From: a virus | Reading direction: 5' to 3' (one strand) | Virus record (IMG/VR): IMGVR_UViG_3300049855_000097 | Coordinates: 1 to 21,443 of that record | DNA: 21,443 bases | Shown here: in pieces, positions 1 through 6,112 of the stretch | Position numbering within the stretch: the stretch's first letter is position 1 | Layout of the letters: each line of letters opens with the position of its first letter | The notes under the pieces: model-generated | Seen by the model: only the letters and a program-made list of their open reading frames with translations | What the model was told of the DNA's origin: nothing | Database searches by the model: none | Program-made: the position numbers and the translations under genes

Positions 1-951
1 GATGCACCGGGCAAGGCAGAAATCTGCGAGAAGCTTCAGATTGTAGCAAACCGTTATGTCAATCAGTCGTTAGACGTTCGTGACCTTATCGTTGATCCGG
101 TATTCTTTTACAATAGAGAATCCAATCTAAATACACGTAACCTCTATGTAAGACCGGGACGATTCATCCCAGTGGACGGTGATCCTAATTCTGTAGTAGC
201 ACCATTACAGGCGAATCTTCAACACCTAGCACAAGCAGACGAAGCAGTAGCACAGATGCGTGAATACATTCAAATGGGTTCAGCAATCCAAGATGACGTA
301 GGTAAAGGCGCACCCGGCCCAGATCGTGAAACAGCACGAGGCATGCTTGCGCGTCGTGAGGCACAGGGTACAAGACTCAACCTAGAAGCGCGACTCTATG
401 AAGAAGCATACTTTGAACAACTAGGTAACATGCAAGTAGCACTGAATCACCAGTTCCTAGAAACACCAACTGAAGTAATGATTCTTGGAAACAGTTCAAC
501 CACTGACCCAATAACAGGTCAGCAAATCCAAGAAACACGTCAGGTCATGGATGAGTTCGACTTTAGATACGTCTACACAGCACGCGCACAAGGAGCCACA
601 ACGGCTCTATCAAAGTCAATGAAGCAGCAGAACCTGATCCAGCTTCTAACAGCAATGGGTTCACCAATCGGTCAAGCAGCACTCGGCGCAATCAACGCTG
701 TTAACTTCTGGCGTGGCATTTTCAAGGACTTCGAAATTGACAATATTAATGAAATATTTGTACAGAATCCAATGCTACAACAAATGGCGATGCAAGCAGG
801 TAGCCAAGCTGGTGCAGCAGGAGTACCTACAAGTCCACAAGTGGCAGGCGGTCAGTTACCCCCCGGCGTTGCACAAGTAATGCAAGCTGCGCAGATGCAA
901 CAAGGCACACAACCATCGGCTGATGTACCGCAGATGGCACAGGGAGGATAA
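1..951 (+). CDS. Portal protein, C-terminal part (5' end outside window)
   Basis: The frame is open from base 1 to the TAA at 949-951 with no start needed inside, so this is the last 316 residues of a longer protein. The portal is the dodecameric ring at the capsid vertex through which DNA is packaged and ejected. Visible support is a helical region with ETARGMLARREAQG and an aromatic-rich helix (EEAYFEQLGNMQ), as in C-terminal regions of podovirus-type portals, then a Gln/Ala/Gly/Met-rich tail over about the last 90 residues, typical of the portal barrel end. Its place just upstream of scaffold and capsid genes fits. A GTG at 172 lies inside the frame and is not the true start. The stop abuts the next ATG (TAAATG), suggesting translational coupling. 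No motif is diagnostic alone; the call rests on motif style plus gene order. Confidence 0.77.
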   Translation, partial: DAPGKAEICEKLQIVANRYVNQSLDVRDLIVDPVFFYNRESNLNTRNLYVRPGRFIPVDGDPNSVVAPLQANLQHLAQADEAVAQMREYIQMGSAIQDDVGKGAPGPDRETARGMLARREAQGTRLNLEARLYEEAYFEQLGNMQVALNHQFLETPTEVMILGNSSTTDPITGQQIQETRQVMDEFDFRYVYTARAQGATTALSKSMKQQNLIQLLTAMGSPIGQAALGAINAVNFWRGIFKDFEIDNINEIFVQNPMLQQMAMQAGSQAGAAGVPTSPQVAGGQLPPGVAQVMQAAQMQQGTQPSADVPQMAQGG

Positions 952-1185
952 ATGGCAAGAAAGAAACCGACAGAGAAAGCTGAAGAAAGAACTGAAGGTT
1001 ACACAGACGCCGGAGGTTCTATCCCTGATCCCAACGAAAAGCAAGCAGAAGAGATTGGTAGAAACCATAATGATGATTTGACAAACTCATGGGCACGTAA
1101 GTTTATGCGTGATAATCCAAAAGATATAGCAAAAATGTCATCTAAGAGCAGAAAGGCACTTAAGAAGTCAATCAAATCAAAGTAG
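952..1185 (+). CDS. Small basic protein, paralogue family A (member 1)
   Basis: A 77-residue, Lys/Arg-rich protein of unknown function. It starts immediately after the portal stop and is preceded by GGGAGG inside the portal end. The N-terminal third holds the motif TDAGGSIPDPNEKQ (residues about 19-32) and the C-terminus is a cluster of Lys, Ser and Arg (KSRKALKKSIKSK). The same N-terminal pattern recurs in the products at 5293-5490 and, more weakly, 5490-5753, so this is one of three related small proteins on either side of the capsid genes. No signal peptide or membrane segment is seen. The strong basic tail would suit binding to nucleic acid or to an acidic capsid lumen, but that is inference. 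Confidence 0.75.
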   Translation: MARKKPTEKAEERTEGYTDAGGSIPDPNEKQAEEIGRNHNDDLTNSWARKFMRDNPKDIAKMSSKSRKALKKSIKSK

Positions 1186-1197
1186 AAAGTAGGAAGC

Positions 1198-1518
1198 ATG
1201 ACAGATTCAGTCTTTGACATTAACAAACTCAGTGCAGAAGAACTTGGACACATGGAATACATTGTCAATAGTCCTTCGTGGGAGCGTGTCTTTAGACCAT
1301 TCTTCATTCGCGCCCGAGACACGTACACTGAATTACTTTTACACAGAGATCCAAAAGTTCGAATTGCCCATGGTGGTTCACCATCACTCAGGGCAGCAGC
1401 TAACAATATGTCTCTCGTCGTGACCTTCTTTGACAAGATCATTGAGGAAACACAGCACGAGCGGGCAATTGCAGCAGCATCAGGCACTCCTGATTATGCA
1501 GCAGATACGGAGTTTTAA
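1198..1518 (+). CDS. Small helical phage protein, unknown function
   Basis: A 106-residue protein preceded by AGGAAG close to the ATG. It looks mostly helical, with a Trp/aromatic segment (SPSWERVFRPFFIRARD, residues about 26-42) followed by a long helix (LRAAANNMSLVVTFFDKII) and an Ala-rich acidic tail. Small helical proteins of this size are common between portal and scaffold genes, and some are head-completion or scaffold-related factors, but I do not recognise this family. The final TAA shares its last base with the ATG of the following short gene, so the two are probably translationally coupled. Confidence 0.7.
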   Translation: MTDSVFDINKLSAEELGHMEYIVNSPSWERVFRPFFIRARDTYTELLLHRDPKVRIAHGGSPSLRAAANNMSLVVTFFDKIIEETQHERAIAAASGTPDYAADTEF

Positions 1519-1667
1519 TGTTATGGGGTAGAAAGAAACCCGAGTGTTGCACATGTAGCATTCTAGAAAAGATTCTCAAGGAACTCAAGAAGATTCGTAA
1601 GCTTTTACAACCACGTAAAGCAGTAGCTTTAAACCTCAAAGTTGGTACACCCACTACCAAGGAGTAA
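1518..1667 (+). CDS. 49-residue Cys-cluster protein
   Basis: A short frame starting at the ATG that overlaps the previous stop (TAATG) and ending at TAA 1665-1667, two bases before the next gene. The product begins MLWGRKKPECCTCSILEKIL, with three Cys in four positions (CCTC, residues 10-13). An amphipathic Lys/Leu/Ile-rich helix follows (LEKILKELKKIRKLLQ). The one-base overlap upstream and the AAGGAG at its own end, which serves as ribosome site for the next gene, argue that it is a real link in the operon. The Cys group could bind metal or form disulphides, or be lipid-modified after the basic WGRKK stretch; none of these can be shown. There is no canonical lipobox. Confidence 0.62.
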   Translation: MLWGRKKPECCTCSILEKILKELKKIRKLLQPRKAVALNLKVGTPTTKE

Positions 1668-1669
1668 CA

Positions 1670-1969
1670 ATGGCAGACATTACTTTCCCTACATTTCCTG
1701 TTTCAAAGGCTCTTCCTTTCACAATTGCACCTGTAGATGAAACAGGTACTTTCGTACCGGGAGACTATCAGTGGCAGGTAAGTGATCCAGCAGTAGCTAC
1801 AGTTTCTGTAGCAGCTAACACACTATCAGCAATTCTAATTCCAATGGTAGCAGGTTCAGTGACTCTTACTGTTACAGACGGCAGCATTACCGATACAGCA
1901 AGCGGTTCTATGTCTTCAGTAGCAGTTGCGCTTAATCTAAACTTTGGAGTACCTATTAACAAGCCTTAA
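1670..1969 (+). CDS. Single bacterial Ig-like (BIG2-type) domain protein
   Basis: A 99-residue protein with AAGGAG six bases before the ATG. The pattern YQWQVSDPAVATVSV followed by the alternating strands of GSVTLTVTDGSITDTASG is the familiar core of the bacterial Ig-like fold (BIG2 family), which normally spans about 80 residues, so the protein is essentially one domain. In phages such domains sit on capsid, tail or fibre proteins and are thought to help weak attachment to carbohydrate or cell surface. Here it is a free-standing gene between portal and scaffold, which suggests a virion decoration role (inference). There is no signal peptide. Confidence 0.7.
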   Translation: MADITFPTFPVSKALPFTIAPVDETGTFVPGDYQWQVSDPAVATVSVAANTLSAILIPMVAGSVTLTVTDGSITDTASGSMSSVAVALNLNFGVPINKP

Positions 1970-1974
1970 ACAAT

Positions 1975-1991
1975 CGTAAGCCAACCTTACG
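1975..1991 (+). promoter_or_regulatory. Small hairpin upstream of the scaffold gene
   Basis: CGTAAG (1975-1980) pairs with CTTACG (1986-1991) around a five-base loop, CCAAC. It lies in the 34-base gap before the scaffold gene, directly ahead of the ribosome site AAGGAA. No T-run follows, so it is not a rho-independent terminator. It may be an RNA-processing or stability element, or chance. Confidence 0.3.
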
Positions 1992-2003
1992 GACAAGGAA
2001 CTC

Positions 2004-3077
2004 ATGCCACAATCGTTAAATCCAAACCGTCCTAACACAGAAGAAGCTCTAACAGCACACCTAGCAGCAACAATAGGTGCAGATGTAGAAAACGCTATGA
2101 CAGCGGCGGATTGGAAGTATACAGAAAACACTCCGCAGGCTCCGGTCAACCCCGAGTCTGTAGCACCAACAACCTCGCCCGAGGGCCAGAAAGCTTCGGA
2201 CAACCCGAACGCGCAACCAACGGCGAGTAACGATGCGATTAATTGGGAAGCATATCGTGATTCAAATGGACTTATCTTAGGTAAGTACAAGAATAGCGAA
2301 GCTGCTGTCCAAGGAATGCATTCGCTTCTCCAAATGACGAAATCAGTACTGAATGAGCGCGATGCGCTTCAGGCAGAAATCGGACAACTTCGTCAACAAC
2401 GTTCAACACCAGTTGCGGAACAGGTGTCATCAATCCCTCATGTAGATTCGAATCTACAACTACCAGAGCTAGATGCGGTGCGCAAAAAGCTTGAAGCAGG
2501 TGAAGGACTTGATGCTGACGATGCACTTAAGCTAGTAGATGGCATGGCCAAATACAGTGAGATTGCAGCGCAAAAGGTTCTAGAAAGAGACAGAAACATG
2601 CGGCAGCAAGAGACAGACTCATGGAAAAACGTTGATACATATATGTCTCAGCACTATCCACAGTCACTCAAGCATGCCGATGAAATGGAAGTCTTTGTCA
2701 GAACCAATCAGGAAGTTGGGAGAGTCTTCAATCGCTTACTTGCAGGCAACGATGATGGAGCAAAGCTAGATGCAACAATCTATCTTTGGAAAGAATATTC
2801 ATCAGCTAACCCTGTAACTCCGATTGATCCCGCGCAGCAGGAAGCACAACTTGCTGCACAAGCACAAGTCCGAAAGGAAGAAGTGGACAGAGCGCGTATC
2901 GACGCTGGCCTATTTGGCAACAGCGCCGGAGGCATTCACGAATCAAGTCAGAATACAGGAGTAACACAAGCTGATATTGATGCAGCGGCACGACAGATGA
3001 AACAGACGGCAGATGGCCGTCAATGGCGAGAGCTAACCATCGGTCGCACGCTGACAGGTCCATTTTTCGAAAACTAA
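2004..3077 (+). CDS. Capsid scaffolding protein
   Basis: A 357-residue, hydrophilic, mostly helical protein directly upstream of the major capsid gene, the usual scaffold position. Scaffold guides capsid assembly and then leaves the procapsid. Visible parts are a disordered Pro/Asn/Thr/Gln-rich region (residues about 40-80), a coiled-coil stretch (about 100-135, including LNERDALQAEIGQLRQQ), a second helical region (about 155-265) and an Ala/Gln/Lys-rich segment (about 275-300). The last 40 residues carry QADIDAAARQMKQ and a C-terminal hydrophobic patch, GPFFEN, a plausible capsid-binding end. AAGGAA lies 7 bases before the ATG. There is no sign of a fused protease, and none is encoded nearby, so removal is more likely by exit than by cleavage (inference). 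Confidence 0.78.
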   Translation: MPQSLNPNRPNTEEALTAHLAATIGADVENAMTAADWKYTENTPQAPVNPESVAPTTSPEGQKASDNPNAQPTASNDAINWEAYRDSNGLILGKYKNSEAAVQGMHSLLQMTKSVLNERDALQAEIGQLRQQRSTPVAEQVSSIPHVDSNLQLPELDAVRKKLEAGEGLDADDALKLVDGMAKYSEIAAQKVLERDRNMRQQETDSWKNVDTYMSQHYPQSLKHADEMEVFVRTNQEVGRVFNRLLAGNDDGAKLDATIYLWKEYSSANPVTPIDPAQQEAQLAAQAQVRKEEVDRARIDAGLFGNSAGGIHESSQNTGVTQADIDAAARQMKQTADGRQWRELTIGRTLTGPFFEN

Positions 3078-3103
3078 CCCAAATCCCAAGGAGCATATAA
3101 AAC

Positions 3104-4129
3104 ATGCCCGGAACACCAATTGGAAATGCTGGTGTCTATAAGTGGGGTCTGGCAGCGGGAGCAGGCGTTAATCGCGAAGACCTACTTGACCAGATCACAA
3201 ACGTTGACCCATGGGACACACCATGGGTAACACAGGCACCAAAAGTAAGTGCTAATCATGTTTACCATGAATGGCTAAAGGATACACTAGGTACAACTGA
3301 CACAACAGGCGCTGTTGAAGGTGCAGACTATGCATACGAAAGCAGCACAACACCAACTCGTGAATTCAACATCACGATGATTCTCCGTAAGGACATCGGT
3401 GTTTCTGAAACTCAGCGTTACCTAAACCCTGCTGGCTTCAAGGATGCATACGCATACGAAATCCAGAAGGCAACAAAGCTCCTAGCTATCAAGCTAGAAA
3501 AGGCAATCTTCACATCAGCCGTTTCCACATCAACTGGAAACTCAGCAGCCGCAAGACAGATGAAAAACCTACAGTCTTTCATCGTGACAAACACTGCTTT
3601 CGCTGGTGCGAAGGGTGGAACAGTAACGGGTGCCGCAGCTACAGCAGGTACATTAACTGACTCTGACTTTAACAACATGTTAAAGGTTATCTATGCGTCA
3701 GGTGGTAATCCTGAGCAGGTATATGTATCGCCTGCAATCAAGGCACAGGTAAGCCGTTTCACAATGACACAGGAAAACCGTAACATTGCTGCAATTGACC
3801 GCAAGCTAGTAGCTGCAATTGACTTCTACGATTCAGATTTCGGTCTTATTCAGATCGTACTTGATCGTTGGATTCCTGAAGCTGCTAACACAGGTCAGGC
3901 TACAGCGGGTTCAACACAGACAGACGTTACAGGACGTATGTTCTTCTTACAGCGTTCAGTTAACCGTCTAGCGTGGCTACGTCCAATGCAGCACTTCCTA
4001 GTTGGAAAGCGTGGTGACTCAGTGGCAGGTATTGTTGTCGGTGAAGTTACTCTAGAGGTATTAAACGAAAAGGCTAATGGTATGATGCTATCAGTCAATA
4101 ACCTTAACCCGCCTCTACTAGCATACTAA
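3104..4129 (+). CDS. Major capsid protein, SU10/DUF5309-like HK97 fold
   Basis: A 341-residue protein with a strong AAGGAG 10 bases before the ATG. It has the layout of the DUF5309/SU10-like major capsid family: an N-terminal segment with EDLLDQITNVDPWDTPW (residues about 25-41), a strand-rich E-loop region about 60-100, a long spine-type helix around 112-137 (AYAYEIQKATKLLAIKLEKA), a P-domain containing VYVSPAIKAQVSRFT (about 207-220) and a C-terminal strand pair, GDSVAGIVVGEVTLEVLNEK (about 304-323). The family forms the icosahedral shell of several podo- and siphoviruses. Codon use looks regular, as expected of the most expressed gene, and a strong hairpin follows the stop. There is no N-terminal delta domain of the HK97 type, in keeping with the separate scaffold upstream. 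Confidence 0.88.
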   Translation: MPGTPIGNAGVYKWGLAAGAGVNREDLLDQITNVDPWDTPWVTQAPKVSANHVYHEWLKDTLGTTDTTGAVEGADYAYESSTTPTREFNITMILRKDIGVSETQRYLNPAGFKDAYAYEIQKATKLLAIKLEKAIFTSAVSTSTGNSAAARQMKNLQSFIVTNTAFAGAKGGTVTGAAATAGTLTDSDFNNMLKVIYASGGNPEQVYVSPAIKAQVSRFTMTQENRNIAAIDRKLVAAIDFYDSDFGLIQIVLDRWIPEAANTGQATAGSTQTDVTGRMFFLQRSVNRLAWLRPMQHFLVGKRGDSVAGIVVGEVTLEVLNEKANGMMLSVNNLNPPLLAY

Positions 4130-4135
4130 ATTGAC

Positions 4136-4162
4136 GGTGGGGGCTTCGGCCCCCGCCTTCTT
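4136..4162 (+). terminator. Hairpin terminator after the major capsid gene
   Basis: A nine-base-pair stem (4136-4144 with 4149-4157, one T-G wobble) is closed by the very stable TTCG tetraloop and followed by TTCTT. It begins seven bases after the capsid stop. The T-run is short, so termination is probably partial, letting some transcription reach the tail genes. T7 likewise places its main late terminator just after the capsid gene. Confidence 0.82.
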
Positions 4163-4176
4163 ACAGGAGACTATAC

Positions 4177-4647
4177 ATGTCACATTTTGGATCACCAAAC
4201 TGGAACAACCCATGCGGAGTTGTAGCAGGACTAAGCCTAACTGGTAATACATCACAGACTGGTGCAGCAGCTACATACGATGGTGCAGTTGAAGGAACTG
4301 ACTTACTTACATACAGAACAGTTCGTACAGGTCTTTATCGTGTAACTGCGACAATACGTAATAACGTAGCATCAAACGCAGGCACATCAAATACCTTTTC
4401 AACTACAATCACATACAGTAACGGTACGGCGGTAGCAAAGGCTATTATGCAGCAGGTTGTAGCAGGTGGTTCTACTGCTACAGGTGTTGACTTTGTAGCT
4501 GGTGCTGTTGGAGCAACATGGAATGCACAGATGACTTTCATGGCAGCAACTGGAACGGATATCGTTCTAAACGTTCGTCAGGTAGTCGTAGGTGCCGCAG
4601 CAACACTAGGTAAGTACGACCTTAACTGGGCAATCGAAGCAATCTAA
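4177..4647 (+). CDS. Probable capsid decoration protein
   Basis: A 156-residue protein with AGGAG seven bases before the ATG. It is rich in Thr, Ala, Val and Gly and almost all predicted strand, with alternating hydrophobic runs such as YRVTATIRNN, TFSTTITYS and TDIVLNVRQVVVG. It has few charged residues and a single Cys (residue 13). It lies between the capsid terminator and a second hairpin, so it forms its own small transcription unit next to the shell gene. Size, beta composition and position fit a head decoration or cement protein that binds the outside of the expanded shell. A small fibre or head-spike is the alternative. I do not recognise a named family. Confidence 0.55.
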   Translation: MSHFGSPNWNNPCGVVAGLSLTGNTSQTGAAATYDGAVEGTDLLTYRTVRTGLYRVTATIRNNVASNAGTSNTFSTTITYSNGTAVAKAIMQQVVAGGSTATGVDFVAGAVGATWNAQMTFMAATGTDIVLNVRQVVVGAAATLGKYDLNWAIEAI

Positions 4648-4653
4648 ACACGG

Positions 4654-4683
4654 TGGAGGGGCTTTCATAGCCCCTCCATTCTC
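4654..4683 (+). terminator. Hairpin terminator after the decoration-like gene
   Basis: A perfect ten-base-pair stem, TGGAGGGGCT (4654-4663) with AGCCCCTCCA (4669-4678), has a five-base loop (TTCAT) and is followed by TTCTC. It starts six bases after the stop codon. As with the capsid terminator, the T-run is weak, so it may lower rather than end transcription, or may protect the 3' end of the upstream message. Confidence 0.78.
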
Positions 4684-4693
4684 AGGAGCATCA

Positions 4694-4978
4694 ATGGCAA
4701 AAAAGATTTCCCTATCGGGAACAATCAAACCGAATCCATCACCCGTTGCAGATGATGCAGTCAACGAAGTTGGTGGAGTACGATACACACCAGATGGTGG
4801 CAAACATCCTAACGTGCCAACAACATCGGCAGAAATGGACGAAGTGTTCCCACTGGTAAAAGCTGACGTATTTGACACAGCAGATGCCAATGATGGTACA
4901 GAGAATGGAGAACAAGACTCATTCAAGATGCCACCATTCGCAAACGGCGTAGATTCACGCAAACGCAGAGGATACTAA
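4694..4978 (+). CDS. Small acidic hypothetical protein
   Basis: A 94-residue protein of unknown function with AGGAG before its ATG. It is rich in Asp, Pro, Asn and Gly and probably largely disordered. It has a short ordered-looking part (EVGGVRYTPDGGKHPNVP, about residues 25-42), an acidic middle and a basic end (SRKRRGY). It is the first of five small genes that follow the second hairpin with no real gaps, and its TAA directly abuts the next ATG. It may be a minor virion component or assembly factor; there is no sequence evidence for either. Confidence 0.65.
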   Translation: MAKKISLSGTIKPNPSPVADDAVNEVGGVRYTPDGGKHPNVPTTSAEMDEVFPLVKADVFDTADANDGTENGEQDSFKMPPFANGVDSRKRRGY

Positions 4979-5293
4979 ATGAAGATCGACATTCTAACAT
5001 TCGGCAGTCACGCAATTGAATACACATCAAGCAGTGATAAGTCAGTAAACCAAGACTCACAGTGTGGAGGAAGTGATGTAACCTTCCCTCCGAGTGATTC
5101 CAAGGAAATTACACAGCACTACGGCAAGACAATGTATACAGGTGACGCACCTGTTGGTAGCGGGGCAAATGACGGAGAACGTGACAAGGCAGTTTCAACA
5201 GGACCAATTTCACTTCCCGATGAAGGTGACACAAGACACAAGAGCGGTGGTAAGAGTAGCAGTGATCATACACCGGGAATGCCGGGGGCTTAG
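4979..5293 (+). CDS. Small Ser/Gly/Asp-rich hypothetical protein
   Basis: A 104-residue protein of unknown function starting right at the previous stop. The first 15 residues look ordered (MKIDILTFGSHAIEY). The rest is low-complexity, polar and Gly-rich, ending in HTPGMPGA, and is probably flexible. There is one Cys. The final TAG overlaps the GTG start of the next gene by one base, which supports a coupled operon. Other long frames crossing this region on both strands are shadows, since only this frame joins cleanly to both neighbours. Confidence 0.6.
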   Translation: MKIDILTFGSHAIEYTSSSDKSVNQDSQCGGSDVTFPPSDSKEITQHYGKTMYTGDAPVGSGANDGERDKAVSTGPISLPDEGDTRHKSGGKSSSDHTPGMPGA

Positions 5294-5490
5294 TGTCAAA
5301 GCGCAAGTTACCAACACAGCGACTTGCAGAGCGCACAGCTTCAACAGATGCTGGTGCATCAATTCCCGGACCATCACCTAAACAGAAAGATGCAATTACG
5401 ATCCGCAAGATGGTTGACGATAGCAAGAAGAATCTCGCAGAAATGAAATCACGCAGACTCGCAGAGAAGAAACGTGATGGGACTCCATAA
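5293..5490 (+). CDS. Small basic protein, paralogue family A (member 2)
   Basis: A 65-residue protein starting at GTG, chosen because it overlaps the preceding TAG by one base and because the N-terminus then aligns with its paralogue at 952-1185. Shared features are a basic start with PT and AERT, the motif TDAGASIPGPSPKQ (TDAGGSIPDPNEKQ in the paralogue), and a C-terminal basic helix ending in a Lys/Arg cluster (AEMKSRRLAEKKRD). The function is unknown. Similarity between two genes on either side of scaffold, capsid and decoration points to duplication and a shared virion or assembly partner. Confidence 0.68.
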   Translation: MSKRKLPTQRLAERTASTDAGASIPGPSPKQKDAITIRKMVDDSKKNLAEMKSRRLAEKKRDGTP

Positions 5491-5753
5491 TGGCAAGACA
5501 GTTACCAACAACTAAAGCAAAGGCCCGTGCTGGTGGCTTCACAGCCGATGTAGATACAGAGGGAATGGACCCTGAAATGAAGAAGACTCTCACAACACCC
5601 GAGGGTGACAATCCCGTTCAGAAATTCTTTAGAAACTTTGGCAAGAAAAAAGTAGCACCAGCCAAGCCGATTCCAAAGGCGACACCCAAGCCACTGCCTA
5701 AAATGTCACAGGATGAAGAAGATCGACTCTCAAAGAAATATCTAGGTGGTTAA
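5490..5753 (+). CDS. Small basic protein, distant paralogue family A (member 3)
   Basis: An 87-residue protein whose ATG overlaps the upstream stop by one base (TAATG). The N-terminus MARQLPTTKAKARAGGFT follows the spacing of the product at 952-1185 (MARKKPTEKAEERTEGYT), but the Ser-Ile-Pro part of the motif is lost and replaced by an acidic stretch. The middle is basic with alternating Lys/Pro (about residues 52-70), probably extended, and the end carries SQDEEDRLSKKYLGG. The function is unknown. It may be a small minor capsid or linker protein. Confidence 0.62.
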   Translation: MARQLPTTKAKARAGGFTADVDTEGMDPEMKKTLTTPEGDNPVQKFFRNFGKKKVAPAKPIPKATPKPLPKMSQDEEDRLSKKYLGG

Positions 5754-6103
5754 TGAAAAAGAAACGTATCTCTTATCAAGCAACACCTGAGTTCCATCTG
5801 TTAAATGAAGTCACTCCTATTGACGCACTCGTGCCAAGGATAGAACGCTTCTCAGACATGAAGGAACATCTAGACGATGTACGCACGATGCAGAAGGAAA
5901 TCACAACACTAGCAAAGTTTTCCGATGCAACAGGCTTCACGCGTGACAGACATATGCAGAGAGTATGTAGAATCCCATCCAGTGTATGGTCAGCAGTTCT
6001 TGAAGTCTTTCCCGATGCGGGGCAGAACAAAGATCTTTTCTACGCTCTATTGGCTGGTCCACTCAAAGACTACGATCTACGCAACAAGGTATCCTTAACG
6101 TAA
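5753..6103 (+). CDS. Small phage protein with a C-terminal FYALL motif
   Basis: A 116-residue, mostly helical protein with a one-base overlap to the gene before. The first 25 residues are basic then extended, and the centre is a charged helix (DDVRTMQKEITTLAK). The C-terminal 45 residues hold RVCRIPSSVWSAVLEVFPD followed by NKDLFYALLAGPLKDYDLRN. Patterns of this last type (R-hydrophobic-x-IP, then a K/D-FYALL segment) recur in uncharacterised small proteins of phage head regions, from memory of such proteins. No enzyme motif is visible. Position suggests an assembly or connector-related role, unproven. Confidence 0.62.
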   Translation: MKKKRISYQATPEFHLLNEVTPIDALVPRIERFSDMKEHLDDVRTMQKEITTLAKFSDATGFTRDRHMQRVCRIPSSVWSAVLEVFPDAGQNKDLFYALLAGPLKDYDLRNKVSLT

Positions 6104-6112
6104 AGGACTTTC

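Noticed and set aside
172-174. GTG at 172 as start of a separate 259-residue protein
   Set aside because: The frame is open back to base 1 with portal-like sequence and there is no ribosome site at this point. It is an internal codon of the truncated portal gene.
1210-1245. TTTGACATTAAC as a possible -35 promoter element
   Set aside because: It lies inside a coding frame and no -10 box of good quality follows at the right distance. I found no convincing promoter in the window.
5094-5426. Alternative + frame at 5094-5381 and the reverse frame at 5109-5426
   Set aside because: Only the frames 4979-5293 and 5293-5490 join cleanly to their neighbours, and the second of these matches a paralogue, so the others are shadows.
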